Assembly (NCBI RefSeq): GCF_033096445.1
Contig: NZ_AP028155.1
Coordinates: 62,001 to 126,000 of the forward strand
DNA: 64,000 nt
Direction of reading: 5' to 3'
Origin: Butyricimonas faecihominis
GTDB taxonomy: Bacteria > Bacteroidota > Bacteroidia > Bacteroidales > Marinifilaceae
The notes below the pieces were generated by a model. The model saw only the letters and a program-made list of their open reading frames with translations, did not search any database and was not told the origin of the DNA. A program made the position numbers and the translations under genes. Shown here one piece after another: positions 52,762-62,325 of the stretch; position 1 is the first letter of the stretch, and each line of letters opens with the position of its first letter.

Positions 52762-54219
52762 ATGAAGAGATTAGTCATTGTAGTATTGGCTTCTATTTTG
52801 AGCATGACGGTTTTTGCCGAAGGATACCAAGTCAATTTGTTAAGCACGAAACAGACCGGAATGGGACACGTGGGGACCGGGATGAAATTGGGTGCGGAGA
52901 GTATGCATTTTAACCCGGCAGGATTGGTGTTTTTGCGTACCAATATGGATTTTTCACTAGGTATATCAGCTATCATGGCCAAGGCTAAATATAGTTACGA
53001 CGGGTATTCGGCCAAGACGGATAACCCGGTAGGAACGCCGTTATACGCTTACGCCGGGTTCAAGATTTACGATAATTTGGCTGCCGGAATCAGCTTGACC
53101 ACTCCTTACGGGAACTCCTTGAAGTGGCCGAAGAACTGGGCCGGGGCAGGGTTGATTCAGGATATTAGCCTGAAATCATACGTGATTCAACCAACGCTTT
53201 CTTACAAGATCACGGATCGTTTGAGTATCGGTGTCGGTTTGCAACTGGCTTGGGGAAACGTGAATCTTTCTAGGGCATTGATGGGGGCGAGCGATTTGCA
53301 GGGAATAGGAACGAAATTCGAGAGTTTACTGCCTAAGTTGGCAGGTGTTCCTTCGAGTATAATCCCGGATGAGGATAAAAAAGCCATGCAGGAAATGGTT
53401 GCATTGATGAAAGGGACAGAGGTTCCACCGGCTTATGCTCGTTTGGAAGGAAATGCTCACATGAGAGTGGGTTTTAACGTGGGAATCATGTACGATATTT
53501 GTGACAAAGTGACCGTTGGTTTGTCTTATCGTTCCAAGATCAAGATGCGGGTGAAAGAAGGTGAGGCTTCGTTGACTTACGCTAATCGTCGTATTGAAGA
53601 CTTGTTCGCTAACATGGAGGCATTACTTGCAAAATACGGGCCGGTGGTAGGACAAATGGGAATAACGATCCCGAATATCTCTATCCCGAAGTATGATCAG
53701 GGAACATTCCATGCAGAATTGCCTTTACCTTCCAACACGACGTTGGGCGTGAGCTATCGTCCCACGGATCGTTGGGAGTTGGCGTTGGATTTGCAATACG
53801 TGGGATGGAATGCTTACGATTCTTTGAACGTGTATTTTAACGAGGCGGAATTGGGAATCGCACCGATTAAAGCGGAGAAAGATTATAAGAATTCAATGAC
53901 TTACCGTATCGGGGCAAGCTACAAGACAACCGATCGTTTGGTGTTACGTGCCGGAGTATATTATGACCAAAGCCCGATTCGTAAGAAGTTGTACAACCCG
54001 GAAACTCCGGGAATGGACAAATTAGGGCTTTCTGCCGGATTGACTTTTGAGCCTTACAAGGGATTGCAATTTGACGTGGCTTTCCTTTACATTCAAGGGT
54101 TCAGCCAACACGGAAAGTACCCGTACAAGAACGTGGTCACGGGAGCGGATGAAATGTTCGAGGGAAAATATAAATCCACGGCATTCTCGCCATCAATAGG
54201 TATTTCTTACCGATTTTAA
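52762..54219 (+). CDS. FadL/OmpP1/TodX-family outer-membrane transporter
   Basis: 485 residues, signal peptide ending at VFAEG, then a 14-strand-barrel outline. FadL features: MGHVGTGMKLGAESMHFNPA (the N-terminal plug with NPA motif), repeated aromatic-ending strands and the closing Phe (SPSIGISYRF). It imports hydrophobic compounds such as fatty acids across the outer membrane. Monocistronic by spacing. Confidence 0.92.
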   Translation: MKRLVIVVLASILSMTVFAEGYQVNLLSTKQTGMGHVGTGMKLGAESMHFNPAGLVFLRTNMDFSLGISAIMAKAKYSYDGYSAKTDNPVGTPLYAYAGFKIYDNLAAGISLTTPYGNSLKWPKNWAGAGLIQDISLKSYVIQPTLSYKITDRLSIGVGLQLAWGNVNLSRALMGASDLQGIGTKFESLLPKLAGVPSSIIPDEDKKAMQEMVALMKGTEVPPAYARLEGNAHMRVGFNVGIMYDICDKVTVGLSYRSKIKMRVKEGEASLTYANRRIEDLFANMEALLAKYGPVVGQMGITIPNISIPKYDQGTFHAELPLPSNTTLGVSYRPTDRWELALDLQYVGWNAYDSLNVYFNEAELGIAPIKAEKDYKNSMTYRIGASYKTTDRLVLRAGVYYDQSPIRKKLYNPETPGMDKLGLSAGLTFEPYKGLQFDVAFLYIQGFSQHGKYPYKNVVTGADEMFEGKYKSTAFSPSIGISYRF

Positions 54220-54222
54220 TAT

Positions 54223-54337
54223 AAGGGGCTGTTAAAAAGTCAATTTTAAACAACTACCCCCACTAACTCCCCCTTACACAGGGGGAGTTAGTGGGGGTAG
54301 TTGGCAAATACAGGCAGGACTTTTTGGACAACCCCTT
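54223..54337. repeat. Nested inverted repeat, MITE-like
   Basis: Outer imperfect repeats of ~19 bp (AAGGGGCTGTTAAAAAGTC, 54223-54241; GACTTTTTGGACAACCCCTT, 54318-54337) enclose a perfect 24-bp hairpin (arms 54251-54274 and 54280-54303, loop TACAC). The outer ends resemble insertion sequence termini of the GGGGCTGT-AAAAGTC type. No transposase inside; no clear target duplication. May also serve as terminator for the FadL gene. Confidence 0.65.
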
Positions 54338-54439
54338 TGTTTATAAACCTTATCGACTTTATAAACTTTTATTTTTAACCGGGAACGGAACGATTCAATG
54401 AAATATCACGTATAACTGAAGATAAAAGTTATTACGTGT

Positions 54440-55738
54440 ATGGAAACAATGAGCAATATTCCTAGTAAAGGAACCAAAAAACGAGTTGTTATTGTGGGTG
54501 GTGGCTTTGGAGGGTTGAAATTGGCTCGTCGGTTGAATGACCGGGATTTTCAAGTTATATTATTAGATCGAAATAATTATCACCTTTTCCAGCCTTTGCT
54601 GTATCAGGTGGCAACATCGGGAATTGAGCCGAGTGCGATCTCTTTTCCTTTCCGAAAGATTTTCAAGAGACGACATGATTTTCATGTGCGGATATGCACG
54701 GCAGAGAGGGTGATCCCGCAGGAGAACCGTTTGGAGACTTCCATCGGGGATGTTTCTTATGATTATTTGGTAATTGCCACAGGGGCAGGAACGAACTATT
54801 TCGGGGATCAGACGTTGGCACAACGGACGATGCAATTGAAAACGACGTCGGACGCTTTGTTTAACCGGAACCGGATGATCGAGAGTTTCGAGCGGGCGCT
54901 GAACACGTCGAATGCAGAGGAACGGAGACATTGGCTGACGTTCGTGATTGTGGGAGGTGGGGCCACGGGGATCGAGTTGGCAGGGGCTTTGGCAGAAATG
55001 AGGAAGTTCGTGTTACCGAAGGATTACCCGGAACTGGATTGGAACGAGATGCGGATTCTCTTGGTAGACGGGGGAGAACGGTTGCTGAACGCTTTTTCAC
55101 AGAAATCTTCGGAGGACGTTATTCGGAATTTGAAGGATATGAAGGTAGAGGTGCTGTTGAAAAAGTTCGTGAAAGAGTATGACGGAAAAAAATTGACGTT
55201 CGTGGATGGTGAACAGGTTGTTACGAACAACGTGTTCTGGGTAGCTGGGGTGAAGGCGAGCAGTCTGGAAGGGTTACCTCAAGATATCTACGGTCGGGGA
55301 AATCGTCTTCTCGTGGACGAGTTCAACCGGATACAGGGGATGGCGGATATATTCGCGTTGGGGGATACCGCCTTGATGGTGGCGGAGAACTACCCGAACG
55401 GTCACCCGCAAGTTGTGCAGCCTTCCATACAGCAGGCAAGTTTGTTGGCGAAGAATTTACGACACATGATCAAGGGGAAACCCTTGCGTCCTTTTAAATA
55501 CATGAACAAGGGGTCCATGGCCACGATCGGGAGGAATGATGCCGTGGCAGAGATTTCCGGTATTCGTTTCAGTGGATTTTTTGCATGGTTATTGTGGCTG
55601 TTGGTTCACTTGATGAGTATCGTGGGGGTGAAGAACCGGTTGTTTATATTTATCAACTGGATGTGGAGTTACGTGACGTACGATCAGTCATTGCGGTTGT
55701 TGATAAAACCCGAGGTGAAAAAAAGCGACCCGTTTTGA
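54440..55738 (+). CDS. ndh: Type II NADH dehydrogenase
   Basis: 432 residues (start at 54440 or ATG 54452). FAD-binding motif VIVGGGFGGLKLARRL at the start, NADH-binding VIVGGGATGIELAGALAEMR in the middle, and ALGDTA for FAD. C-terminal amphipathic/hydrophobic part (AWLLWLLVHLMSIVGV) fits membrane attachment. It passes electrons from NADH to quinone without pumping protons. Confidence 0.93.
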   Translation: METMSNIPSKGTKKRVVIVGGGFGGLKLARRLNDRDFQVILLDRNNYHLFQPLLYQVATSGIEPSAISFPFRKIFKRRHDFHVRICTAERVIPQENRLETSIGDVSYDYLVIATGAGTNYFGDQTLAQRTMQLKTTSDALFNRNRMIESFERALNTSNAEERRHWLTFVIVGGGATGIELAGALAEMRKFVLPKDYPELDWNEMRILLVDGGERLLNAFSQKSSEDVIRNLKDMKVEVLLKKFVKEYDGKKLTFVDGEQVVTNNVFWVAGVKASSLEGLPQDIYGRGNRLLVDEFNRIQGMADIFALGDTALMVAENYPNGHPQVVQPSIQQASLLAKNLRHMIKGKPLRPFKYMNKGSMATIGRNDAVAEISGIRFSGFFAWLLWLLVHLMSIVGVKNRLFIFINWMWSYVTYDQSLRLLIKPEVKKSDPF

Positions 55739-55755
55739 GTCGCTTTCTTAATCAT

Positions 55756-56265
55756 TTATTCTCCCGCGGGAGCGGTTCCCACGGCCACGCTTTTACTGCG
55801 TTCAACAGATTGCAGGGCCAAGTAATTGGCTCCGAATTTCTCCAAGTTGTCCAGTTCTGTTTCATACTGATCTTGGTGAACTTCTTCTTCGGCAACAAGC
55901 GTTTCGAATAGTTTCTTGGATACGGCATCCGCATTGGCAGCACATTCTTGAGCCCAAGCGTTATAGTCGTTTACACTACCTTCTTCCATGGCCGTGGCCA
56001 ATTCCAGCATTTCTTTCGGTTCGTGGATTTTCTGAACATCCCCGGAGGTTTTCATTTCCACTTCTCCTTTCAAGAACAAGATACGTTCTGAAAGCTGTTC
56101 CACGTGCATCATCTCTTGGATGGCGGTACGTTTGAATAACCCGGACAACAGGTCGTAACCCATATCGTCACAACGGAAATGAAAATACATGTACTGGTGT
56201 ACGGCAAGCAATTCGTCGGCAACTGCTTTGTTTAATAATTCAATGCTTTTTTCCTTTCTACTCAT
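55756..56265 (-). CDS. Bacterioferritin-like ferritin
   Basis: 169 residues, four-helix-bundle pattern with iron ligands: ADELLAVHQYMYFH, EMMHVEQLSERI, and VAEEEVHQDQYETEL give the Glu and His pairs of the diiron ferroxidase site. It stores iron or detoxifies Fe(II)/H2O2. C-terminal extension VAVGTAPAGE is unusual. Convergent with ndh: the stops are 18 bp apart. Confidence 0.9.
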   Translation of the reverse strand: MSRKEKSIELLNKAVADELLAVHQYMYFHFRCDDMGYDLLSGLFKRTAIQEMMHVEQLSERILFLKGEVEMKTSGDVQKIHEPKEMLELATAMEEGSVNDYNAWAQECAANADAVSKKLFETLVAEEEVHQDQYETELDNLEKFGANYLALQSVERSKSVAVGTAPAGE

Positions 56266-56353
56266 AATAGCTAAATGTTAGTAGTTTTACGATTCGCTAA
56301 ATTAAGAAATAAAAGTGGCATATCCTAAATTTTGTCTTGGAATTAAAAAAGTG

Positions 56354-56361
56354 TACATTTG
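56354..56361 (+). promoter_or_regulatory. Promoter of the radical SAM gene
   Basis: TACATTTG with TTTTG (56330-56334) 19 bp upstream; ATG 21 bp downstream. The clearest -33/-7 pair in the window. Confidence 0.65.
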
Positions 56362-56382
56362 TTTAATCATAAATTCAAGATA

Positions 56383-58578
56383 ATGAATGTTTCCCCTAAG
56401 GTGTTGCTGGTGACACCACCGTTTACGCAGTTGAATACACCTTACCCGGCGATGATGTATTTGAAAGGTTTTTTGAACACGAAAGGAGTTGATTCCGTGC
56501 AGGTTGATTTGAGCTTGGAAGTGATTCTGGAAATATTTTCATCCCGGGGGCTGCATGAGCTTTTTCAACAGGTGGCAGCCCGGGAAATCCGCTTGTCGGA
56601 CAATGCCCGACGTGTTTTTGCTTTGCAAGAGGAGTATGAGCGCACAATTGATGCGGTCATGGCTTTTCTGCAAGGAAGGAACCGGACGCTGGCTTACTCG
56701 ATTTGTGAATCCTATTTCCTACCCCGGGCAAGTCGTTTCGAACAGGAGGAAGATACGGAATGGGCCTTCGGGGTGATGGGGTTGGAGGATAAAGCCCGTT
56801 ACCTTTCTACCTTGTACTTGGAAGATTTGTCCGATTTCTTGCAAGAGACGGTGGATGAGCATTTCGGATTTAGTCGCTACGCGGAGCATCTGGGGCGTTC
56901 GGCCTCTTCTTTTGATGAGTTGAACGCGGAGCTGGCAAAGCCTTTGACTTTCACGGATCATTACCTGATACGGCTACTTGCGGGCCGGATGAAAGAGTAT
57001 CGTCCGGAGGTGGTGGCTATCACTGTCCCGTTCCCCGGGAATCTTTATAGTGCTTTGCGTTGTGGGGAGTGGATCAAGGTTAATTACCCGGAAGTCACGG
57101 TGGTGATGGGTGGGGGATTTGCCAACACGGAATTGCGATCGTTGACTGACGTGCGTTTCTTCCGCTTTACCGACTACTTGCTGTTGGATGACGGCGAGTT
57201 ACCGTTATGGCGTTTGTTTGAACACGTGACGGGGCAGATCGGGGATTCCGATTTGGTACGCACATTTTGCTTACGAGGCGGGAAGGTCAAGTTTTTGAAT
57301 GATGAGTCGGCCGTGATTATTCCGCAGAAAGAAGTCGGCGTACCCGATTATTCCGGATTGTTATTAGACAGGTATGTTTCGGTGATCGAGATCGTAAACC
57401 CGATGCATAAGTTGTGGAGTGACGGACGATGGAATAAACTGACTCTGGCTCACGGGTGTTATTGGGGAAAGTGTAGTTTTTGTGACGGGAGTTTGGACTA
57501 TATCCGGCGTTATGAACCGAATGAGGTGAAAACGCTTGTTGACCGTATGGAACAAGTGATGGCACAGACGGGGGAAGGTGGTTTCCATTTTGTTGATGAG
57601 GCTGCGCCTCCCGCTTTATTGAAAGAGCTGGCTCTGGAAATATTGCGCCGACGACTGACGGTTGTCTGGTGGGGGAATATCCGTTTTGAACGGGCTTATA
57701 CACGAGACCTGTGCCGTTTACTGAAGGCATCCGGCTGCATTGCCGTGTCGGGCGGGGTAGAGGTGGCGTCTGACCGGGTGTTGGGCTTGATCAATAAAGG
57801 GGTCACTCTGGAGCAACTGACCCGTTCGGCCAATCATTTCACGGGGACGGGAATCATGGTTCACGCTTACTTGATGTATGGTTTCCCGACGGAGACAACA
57901 CAGGAAACTGTTGATTCGCTTGAAGTGGTGCGCCAGTTATTCGAGCTGGGATATATCCATTCCGGTTTTTGGCATCGTTTTGCCATGACGGCACATAGTC
58001 CGGTGGGTTTGTGTCCCGAACGATTCGGAACCCGGGTAACTGAACCGCCTTTCGGGGGCTTTGCCCGGAATGACGTGGCGTTCGAGGATTTACAAGGTGG
58101 TGATCATGACGAACTGGGGGATGGATTAAGTCGTTCACTATATAATTATATGCGGGGAGTGGGGTTTGATTTGCCTTTACAAAAGTGGTTTGACTGCAAG
58201 ATTCCGGCAACCACGATTCCGCCTCGCTTTGTCGCACACATGGCGGAAGAACAGGAACCCGTGGAAAAATTACATTCCCGGCGCCTATACTGGTTAGGAG
58301 GTCGGGTGGAGTTGGGGCCGGAGAGCGTGAAAAAAGGAAAATATTCGATCGTTTTATTGCTACATACGAATAGCCGGGAGATGGCGATCAAAATGAGAGG
58401 TGACTGGGCTCATTTTATCCACGAGTCGCTGATGCAGGTGGGAGTGGATGCCGTGAATCCTTATCTGCTGGAAGACTTTAGTCGGAATTACGAGATCCTG
58501 TTTAACGATGACTTCCTGCCTTTCTGGTATAGCAAAGAGATGCAGGCGATCCGGGATCATGGTTTGTTACTGCTTTAA
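56383..58578 (+). CDS. B12-binding radical SAM protein
   Basis: 731 residues from the ATG at 56383; an in-frame TTG at 56359 overlaps the promoter and is rejected. N-terminal cobalamin-binding fold (VLLVTPPFTQLNTPYPAMMY) and a further Rossmann segment (EVVAITVPFPGNLYSALRCG), then radical SAM motif in HGCYWGKCSFCDG, which is C-x4-C-x2-C rather than C-x3-C-x2-C. SGGVEVASDRVL and YGFPTET are common in this class. Substrate unknown. Single gene with its own promoter. Confidence 0.82.
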   Translation: MNVSPKVLLVTPPFTQLNTPYPAMMYLKGFLNTKGVDSVQVDLSLEVILEIFSSRGLHELFQQVAAREIRLSDNARRVFALQEEYERTIDAVMAFLQGRNRTLAYSICESYFLPRASRFEQEEDTEWAFGVMGLEDKARYLSTLYLEDLSDFLQETVDEHFGFSRYAEHLGRSASSFDELNAELAKPLTFTDHYLIRLLAGRMKEYRPEVVAITVPFPGNLYSALRCGEWIKVNYPEVTVVMGGGFANTELRSLTDVRFFRFTDYLLLDDGELPLWRLFEHVTGQIGDSDLVRTFCLRGGKVKFLNDESAVIIPQKEVGVPDYSGLLLDRYVSVIEIVNPMHKLWSDGRWNKLTLAHGCYWGKCSFCDGSLDYIRRYEPNEVKTLVDRMEQVMAQTGEGGFHFVDEAAPPALLKELALEILRRRLTVVWWGNIRFERAYTRDLCRLLKASGCIAVSGGVEVASDRVLGLINKGVTLEQLTRSANHFTGTGIMVHAYLMYGFPTETTQETVDSLEVVRQLFELGYIHSGFWHRFAMTAHSPVGLCPERFGTRVTEPPFGGFARNDVAFEDLQGGDHDELGDGLSRSLYNYMRGVGFDLPLQKWFDCKIPATTIPPRFVAHMAEEQEPVEKLHSRRLYWLGGRVELGPESVKKGKYSIVLLLHTNSREMAIKMRGDWAHFIHESLMQVGVDAVNPYLLEDFSRNYEILFNDDFLPFWYSKEMQAIRDHGLLLL

Positions 58579-58654
58579 CCACATCCCCATGAATAGGGGT
58601 TGGCGGGGGTAAATTTAATCATATATAGGGATTTACCGGTATTGTCGGGTGCGC

Positions 58655-58662
58655 TATCTTTG
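58655..58662 (+). promoter_or_regulatory. -7 box TATCTTTG of flavodoxin gene
   Basis: TATCTTTG, 29 bp before the flavodoxin ATG; no clear -33 element. Confidence 0.45.
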
Positions 58663-58691
58663 TCATGTACAAAATAAAATAATACATCGAG

Positions 58692-59198
58692 ATGAAGAAA
58701 GTTGGAATATTTTATGGCTCCACGACGGGAGCAACCGAAGGAGTGGCTGAAACGATTGCGGCTCGTTTGGGTGTTGCAAGTGAAGATATACATAACGTGG
58801 GAACTACAAAAGTGGACGAGGTCGACAAGTACGATGTTTTGTTGCTGGGTAGTTCTACATGGGGAATCGGAGAGTTGCAGGATGATTGGAACGATTTCTT
58901 GGATAAGCTGAAAGCGAAGAATTTGTCGGGTAAGACCGTGGCAATCTTCGGATGCGGGGATTCTGCCTCTTTTGGCGGGTCTTTCTGCGATGCTATCGGA
59001 ATAATTTATAACGAGCTACAAGGAAGTGGGTGTCAATTTGCCGGTTCGGTGGATACCGATGGGTATAGTTACGACTCTTCCGAGGCTTGTGTGGATGGTC
59101 AGTTCGTGGGACTTCCCTTGGATGAATCCAATGAATCTGACCAGACTGATAAGAGAATAGATGCTTGGATTAGTGGTTTAAAGCAAGTGATCTGTTGA
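58692..59198 (+). CDS. fldA: Flavodoxin
   Basis: 168 residues, long-chain flavodoxin. FMN phosphate loop FYGSTTGATEGVAETIA, SSTWGIGELQDDWNDF with the aromatic FMN contact, and GCGDSASFGGSFCDAIG are present. Low-potential electron carrier, often used when iron is short. Bidirectional terminator follows. Confidence 0.95.
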   Translation: MKKVGIFYGSTTGATEGVAETIAARLGVASEDIHNVGTTKVDEVDKYDVLLLGSSTWGIGELQDDWNDFLDKLKAKNLSGKTVAIFGCGDSASFGGSFCDAIGIIYNELQGSGCQFAGSVDTDGYSYDSSEACVDGQFVGLPLDESNESDQTDKRIDAWISGLKQVIC

Positions 59199-59221
59199 GT
59201 CTAGTTGTTGTTTTTGATTTA

Positions 59222-59257
59222 AGAAAGCGTGTTAAAAGGCATTTTAACACGCTTTCT
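59222..59257. terminator. Bidirectional terminator, perfect 16-bp stem
   Basis: AGAAAGCGTGTTAAAA and TTTTAACACGCTTTCT around GGCA, between convergent flavodoxin and ppx genes. Confidence 0.85.
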
Positions 59258-59268
59258 GCTTGTAAAGT

Positions 59269-60171
59269 CTATACTCTCCCTCTCTTTTCCTCCTCGTATA
59301 GCAACCGGATGATCCCGTCAGATAATCCGAGTTTTGGGACGATGATTTCATTTATCTTGCATATTTTTCCCACGGTGAGGAATATTTTCATGGCGGGTAT
59401 GATCACGTCGGCCCGGTAGGTGTTCAGTTTCATGATCCGTTCCCGTTCTTCGAGGTTGAAGGATTTCATGTATTCGTAAAGAATATCCAGTTCCTGATAT
59501 GTGATTCGTTCCCGTTCCTTTTTATTCAGTAATTTATGAATCTTGTTGATATTTCCGCCCGACCCGATAATGGCATCCGGGGTATATTTTTCCGTGATGT
59601 TTTTCAACCATTTTTTGAAGTGTTTCATCTCCTCTTTGTCCACGGCGTCATTTAACATACGCACGGTTCCTAGCGGAAAAGAGCAAGCCTCGACCTTGAC
59701 GGATTTGCTATAAACAATTACCTCGGTGCTACCGCCACCGACATCCACGTATAAGTAGGTTTTGTCATCATCCACCACCTCGTTCATGCCTCCGGCGAAA
59801 ATGGTTTCTGCCTCTTTGGTCCCGCTGATGATTTCAATGTTCAGGTCACACTCTTTTTGTATCTGTTCGGCCACGGATTTACCGTTTCGAGCCTCTCGCA
59901 TGGCACAGGTCGCGTATGCCTTGTAGCTTTCCACGTTGAATGCAGACATGATATACGAGAATCCCTGCATGGTTTCGCATAGGCGTTTTCTTTTCTGTTG
60001 CCCTATTTCTCCTGTTGTGAATACGTCTTCTCCTAACCGGATGGGTACTCGCAGAAAGGCTATTTTTTTGAACAGGGTTTCCGTGGGGTATTCTTCCACG
60101 TTGGATATGAAAAGTCGGATTGCATTCGTGCCGATATCGATAGCGGCCAGTGTTTTCGTGTTTATGGTCAT
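59269..60171 (-). CDS. ppx: Exopolyphosphatase (Ppx/GppA family)
   Basis: 300 residues, the short form of the family (actin-like ATPase fold). LAAIDIGTNAIRLFISN at the start and YLYVDVGGGSTEVIVYS in the centre are the two phosphate-binding loops. It overlaps ppk by 4 bp (ATGA), so the two are translationally coupled. It hydrolyses polyphosphate or pppGpp; which cannot be told. Confidence 0.9.
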   Translation of the reverse strand: MTINTKTLAAIDIGTNAIRLFISNVEEYPTETLFKKIAFLRVPIRLGEDVFTTGEIGQQKRKRLCETMQGFSYIMSAFNVESYKAYATCAMREARNGKSVAEQIQKECDLNIEIISGTKEAETIFAGGMNEVVDDDKTYLYVDVGGGSTEVIVYSKSVKVEACSFPLGTVRMLNDAVDKEEMKHFKKWLKNITEKYTPDAIIGSGGNINKIHKLLNKKERERITYQELDILYEYMKSFNLEERERIMKLNTYRADVIIPAMKIFLTVGKICKINEIIVPKLGLSDGIIRLLYEEEKRGRV

Positions 60172-62237
60172 TTTTGTGTCTCGTTTTGTGATGCGTAAAA
60201 ATTGTATAGTGCCACTTGTGAGCGAGTTTGCAGGTCTGTTTCATCCGGTGAGGAAGGTGACACCCGCTGATTTATGACCTCTAAATTCAGGTTCCGGGCT
60301 TTTACCTTGTCTTTCCACTGGATGGAAAATGTATTTTTTAGCGTGTTCAGTATGGTTTTATCTTGAATCGGGATACCGACTTCCACTCTGCGGCTTAGGT
60401 TGCGGGTCATCCAGTCTGCGCTGAGAATAAATGCCTTTTCTTTTCCCCCGTTGTAAAACAAGATCAGGCGGGCGTGTTCAAGGTATTTATCCACAATACT
60501 GATAGCCCTGATGTTGTCGCTTAGGCCTTTTACTTCGGGCATCAAGCAACAGGCACCTCGCACGATTAAGCGTACACGTACCCCGGCTTTACTGGCCTTG
60601 TAGAGTAGTCCGATCATCCGTTCGTCCGTGAGGCTGTTACATTTTACGTAAATGTAAGCCTTTTTTCCGTCTTTAGCGTTTTTGATTTCGTTGTCGATCA
60701 AGGATTCGAAACGTTCCCGCATGTTGTAGGGGGAGACCAGTAGCAGGTCTGTATCGAGTTGTTTGTAATTATTTTGTAGGAACTCGAAGACACGTTCCGC
60801 ATCTTCCGCCACGGTCCGGTTGGCGGTGAACAGGCTGAAATCACTGTATATTTTGGCGGTGTCCTCATTGAAATTTCCGGTTCCCACGTGTACATATCCC
60901 TTTAATTGAGAGCCTTCCCGACGTTTGACCAAGGCGAGTTTGCAATGGACTTTCAGTCCCGGTATCCCGTAAATTACTTTTACCCCGGCTTGTCTTAATG
61001 CCTCGGCATTGTCGATATTTCTGGCTTCGTCGAATCGGGCCAGTAATTCCAGTAACACGACGACCTTTTTCCCGTTCTTGGCGGCATTGATTAGCGTGTT
61101 GATGATTTTTGACCTTTCGGCCGTGCGGTATAGCGTGATGTAAATTGAATCCGTGTGCGGGTCCATGGCGGCTTCCCGCATAAAGTCGATGAAATGGTTG
61201 AACGTGTGATAGGGATAATTTAACAAAATGTCCTGTTTCCGGATCACGTCGATCACGCTGGAAAAAGGTTTAAAGGCTGGATGGCGTAACGGGGAAACCT
61301 CTTCGTATTCTAATTTTGGATTAATTTTAGGAAATTTCATCAGATCTCGCATCAGATGATAGCGCCCGCCGGGGGTAAGATTACCACTTTTACTTAGTCC
61401 TAACTTGTCGGTGAGGATGTTGAGCAGATCTCCGGGCATCGCTTCGTCGTAGACGAGACGAACGGGACGACCGTAAAGTCTTTTATTCAATCCCTGCTCC
61501 ATTTTTTCAACAAGGCTTTTCGATACGTCGTCATCTAGTGTCAGCTCTGCATCCCGCATGAATTTGAAAGTGTAGGCCGAGATCTCGTCATACGAGAACA
61601 TGAAAAATATATCATCCAGACAAAGACGGATGATGTCATCAATGAAGATGATCCGGGTATTGTCGTTTGGGGAAGGCAGTACGATGAACCGGGGTGAGAG
61701 GCTGTTGTGTGGTATTTCGATGATGGCGTATCGGTTGTTCTTGGTAGAATTCTTGTTGACCATTTTAACGGCATGATAGATGCGCTCGTCTTGCAGGTAG
61801 GGGAGCCGGACGCTTTTTCTTAACATCAGCGGAACGAGTAACGGACTGATTTTCTCCGAGAAGTATTGTCTGCAGAATTGTTTTTCGTTTTCATCTAGAG
61901 CATTTTCATGAACCACGTAAATATGATGGCTGACCATTTCGTCCAGAATTTGCGTGTAGGTGTTCTCGAATTCTTTTTGGGATTCACAGACTTTTTCCGA
62001 CACTTTGCGTTGTAGTTCCAGCGAGGTTAGGTTTCCGGAGAGTTTTTTATCCTTTTCTTTCTTTTTCTTGTCCAGCCGTTCTAGGTTGGCAACTCTCACC
62101 TTGAAAAATTCATCTTGATTGTTGGAATAGATTCCGAGGAAACGGAGGCGTTGTATAAGCGGGACGCTCTTATCCTGGGCTTCCTGCATGACACGTTCGT
62201 TAAACGAAAGCCAACTTAATTCTCTATTGTATAACAT
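60168..62237 (-). CDS. ppk: Polyphosphate kinase 1
   Basis: 689 residues, full length. N-terminal NRELSWLSFNERVMQEAQD, the phospho-acceptor His in GLKVHCKLALVKRR near residue 431, VHVGTGNFNEDTAKIYSDF, and the second catalytic domain (HARLILFYNGGKEKAFILSA). It makes polyphosphate from ATP at the inner membrane. Upstream partner of ppx, so synthesis and breakdown are controlled together. Confidence 0.96.
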   Translation of the reverse strand: MLYNRELSWLSFNERVMQEAQDKSVPLIQRLRFLGIYSNNQDEFFKVRVANLERLDKKKKEKDKKLSGNLTSLELQRKVSEKVCESQKEFENTYTQILDEMVSHHIYVVHENALDENEKQFCRQYFSEKISPLLVPLMLRKSVRLPYLQDERIYHAVKMVNKNSTKNNRYAIIEIPHNSLSPRFIVLPSPNDNTRIIFIDDIIRLCLDDIFFMFSYDEISAYTFKFMRDAELTLDDDVSKSLVEKMEQGLNKRLYGRPVRLVYDEAMPGDLLNILTDKLGLSKSGNLTPGGRYHLMRDLMKFPKINPKLEYEEVSPLRHPAFKPFSSVIDVIRKQDILLNYPYHTFNHFIDFMREAAMDPHTDSIYITLYRTAERSKIINTLINAAKNGKKVVVLLELLARFDEARNIDNAEALRQAGVKVIYGIPGLKVHCKLALVKRREGSQLKGYVHVGTGNFNEDTAKIYSDFSLFTANRTVAEDAERVFEFLQNNYKQLDTDLLLVSPYNMRERFESLIDNEIKNAKDGKKAYIYVKCNSLTDERMIGLLYKASKAGVRVRLIVRGACCLMPEVKGLSDNIRAISIVDKYLEHARLILFYNGGKEKAFILSADWMTRNLSRRVEVGIPIQDKTILNTLKNTFSIQWKDKVKARNLNLEVINQRVSPSSPDETDLQTRSQVALYNFYASQNETQK

Positions 62238-62325
62238 ACTTCATCTGGTATAACATACTGTTTTTTACGAGTACAAAGTAGGTGTAGAATTGTTACATTC
62301 GAATGAAAATAATGTTGCAATAAAG

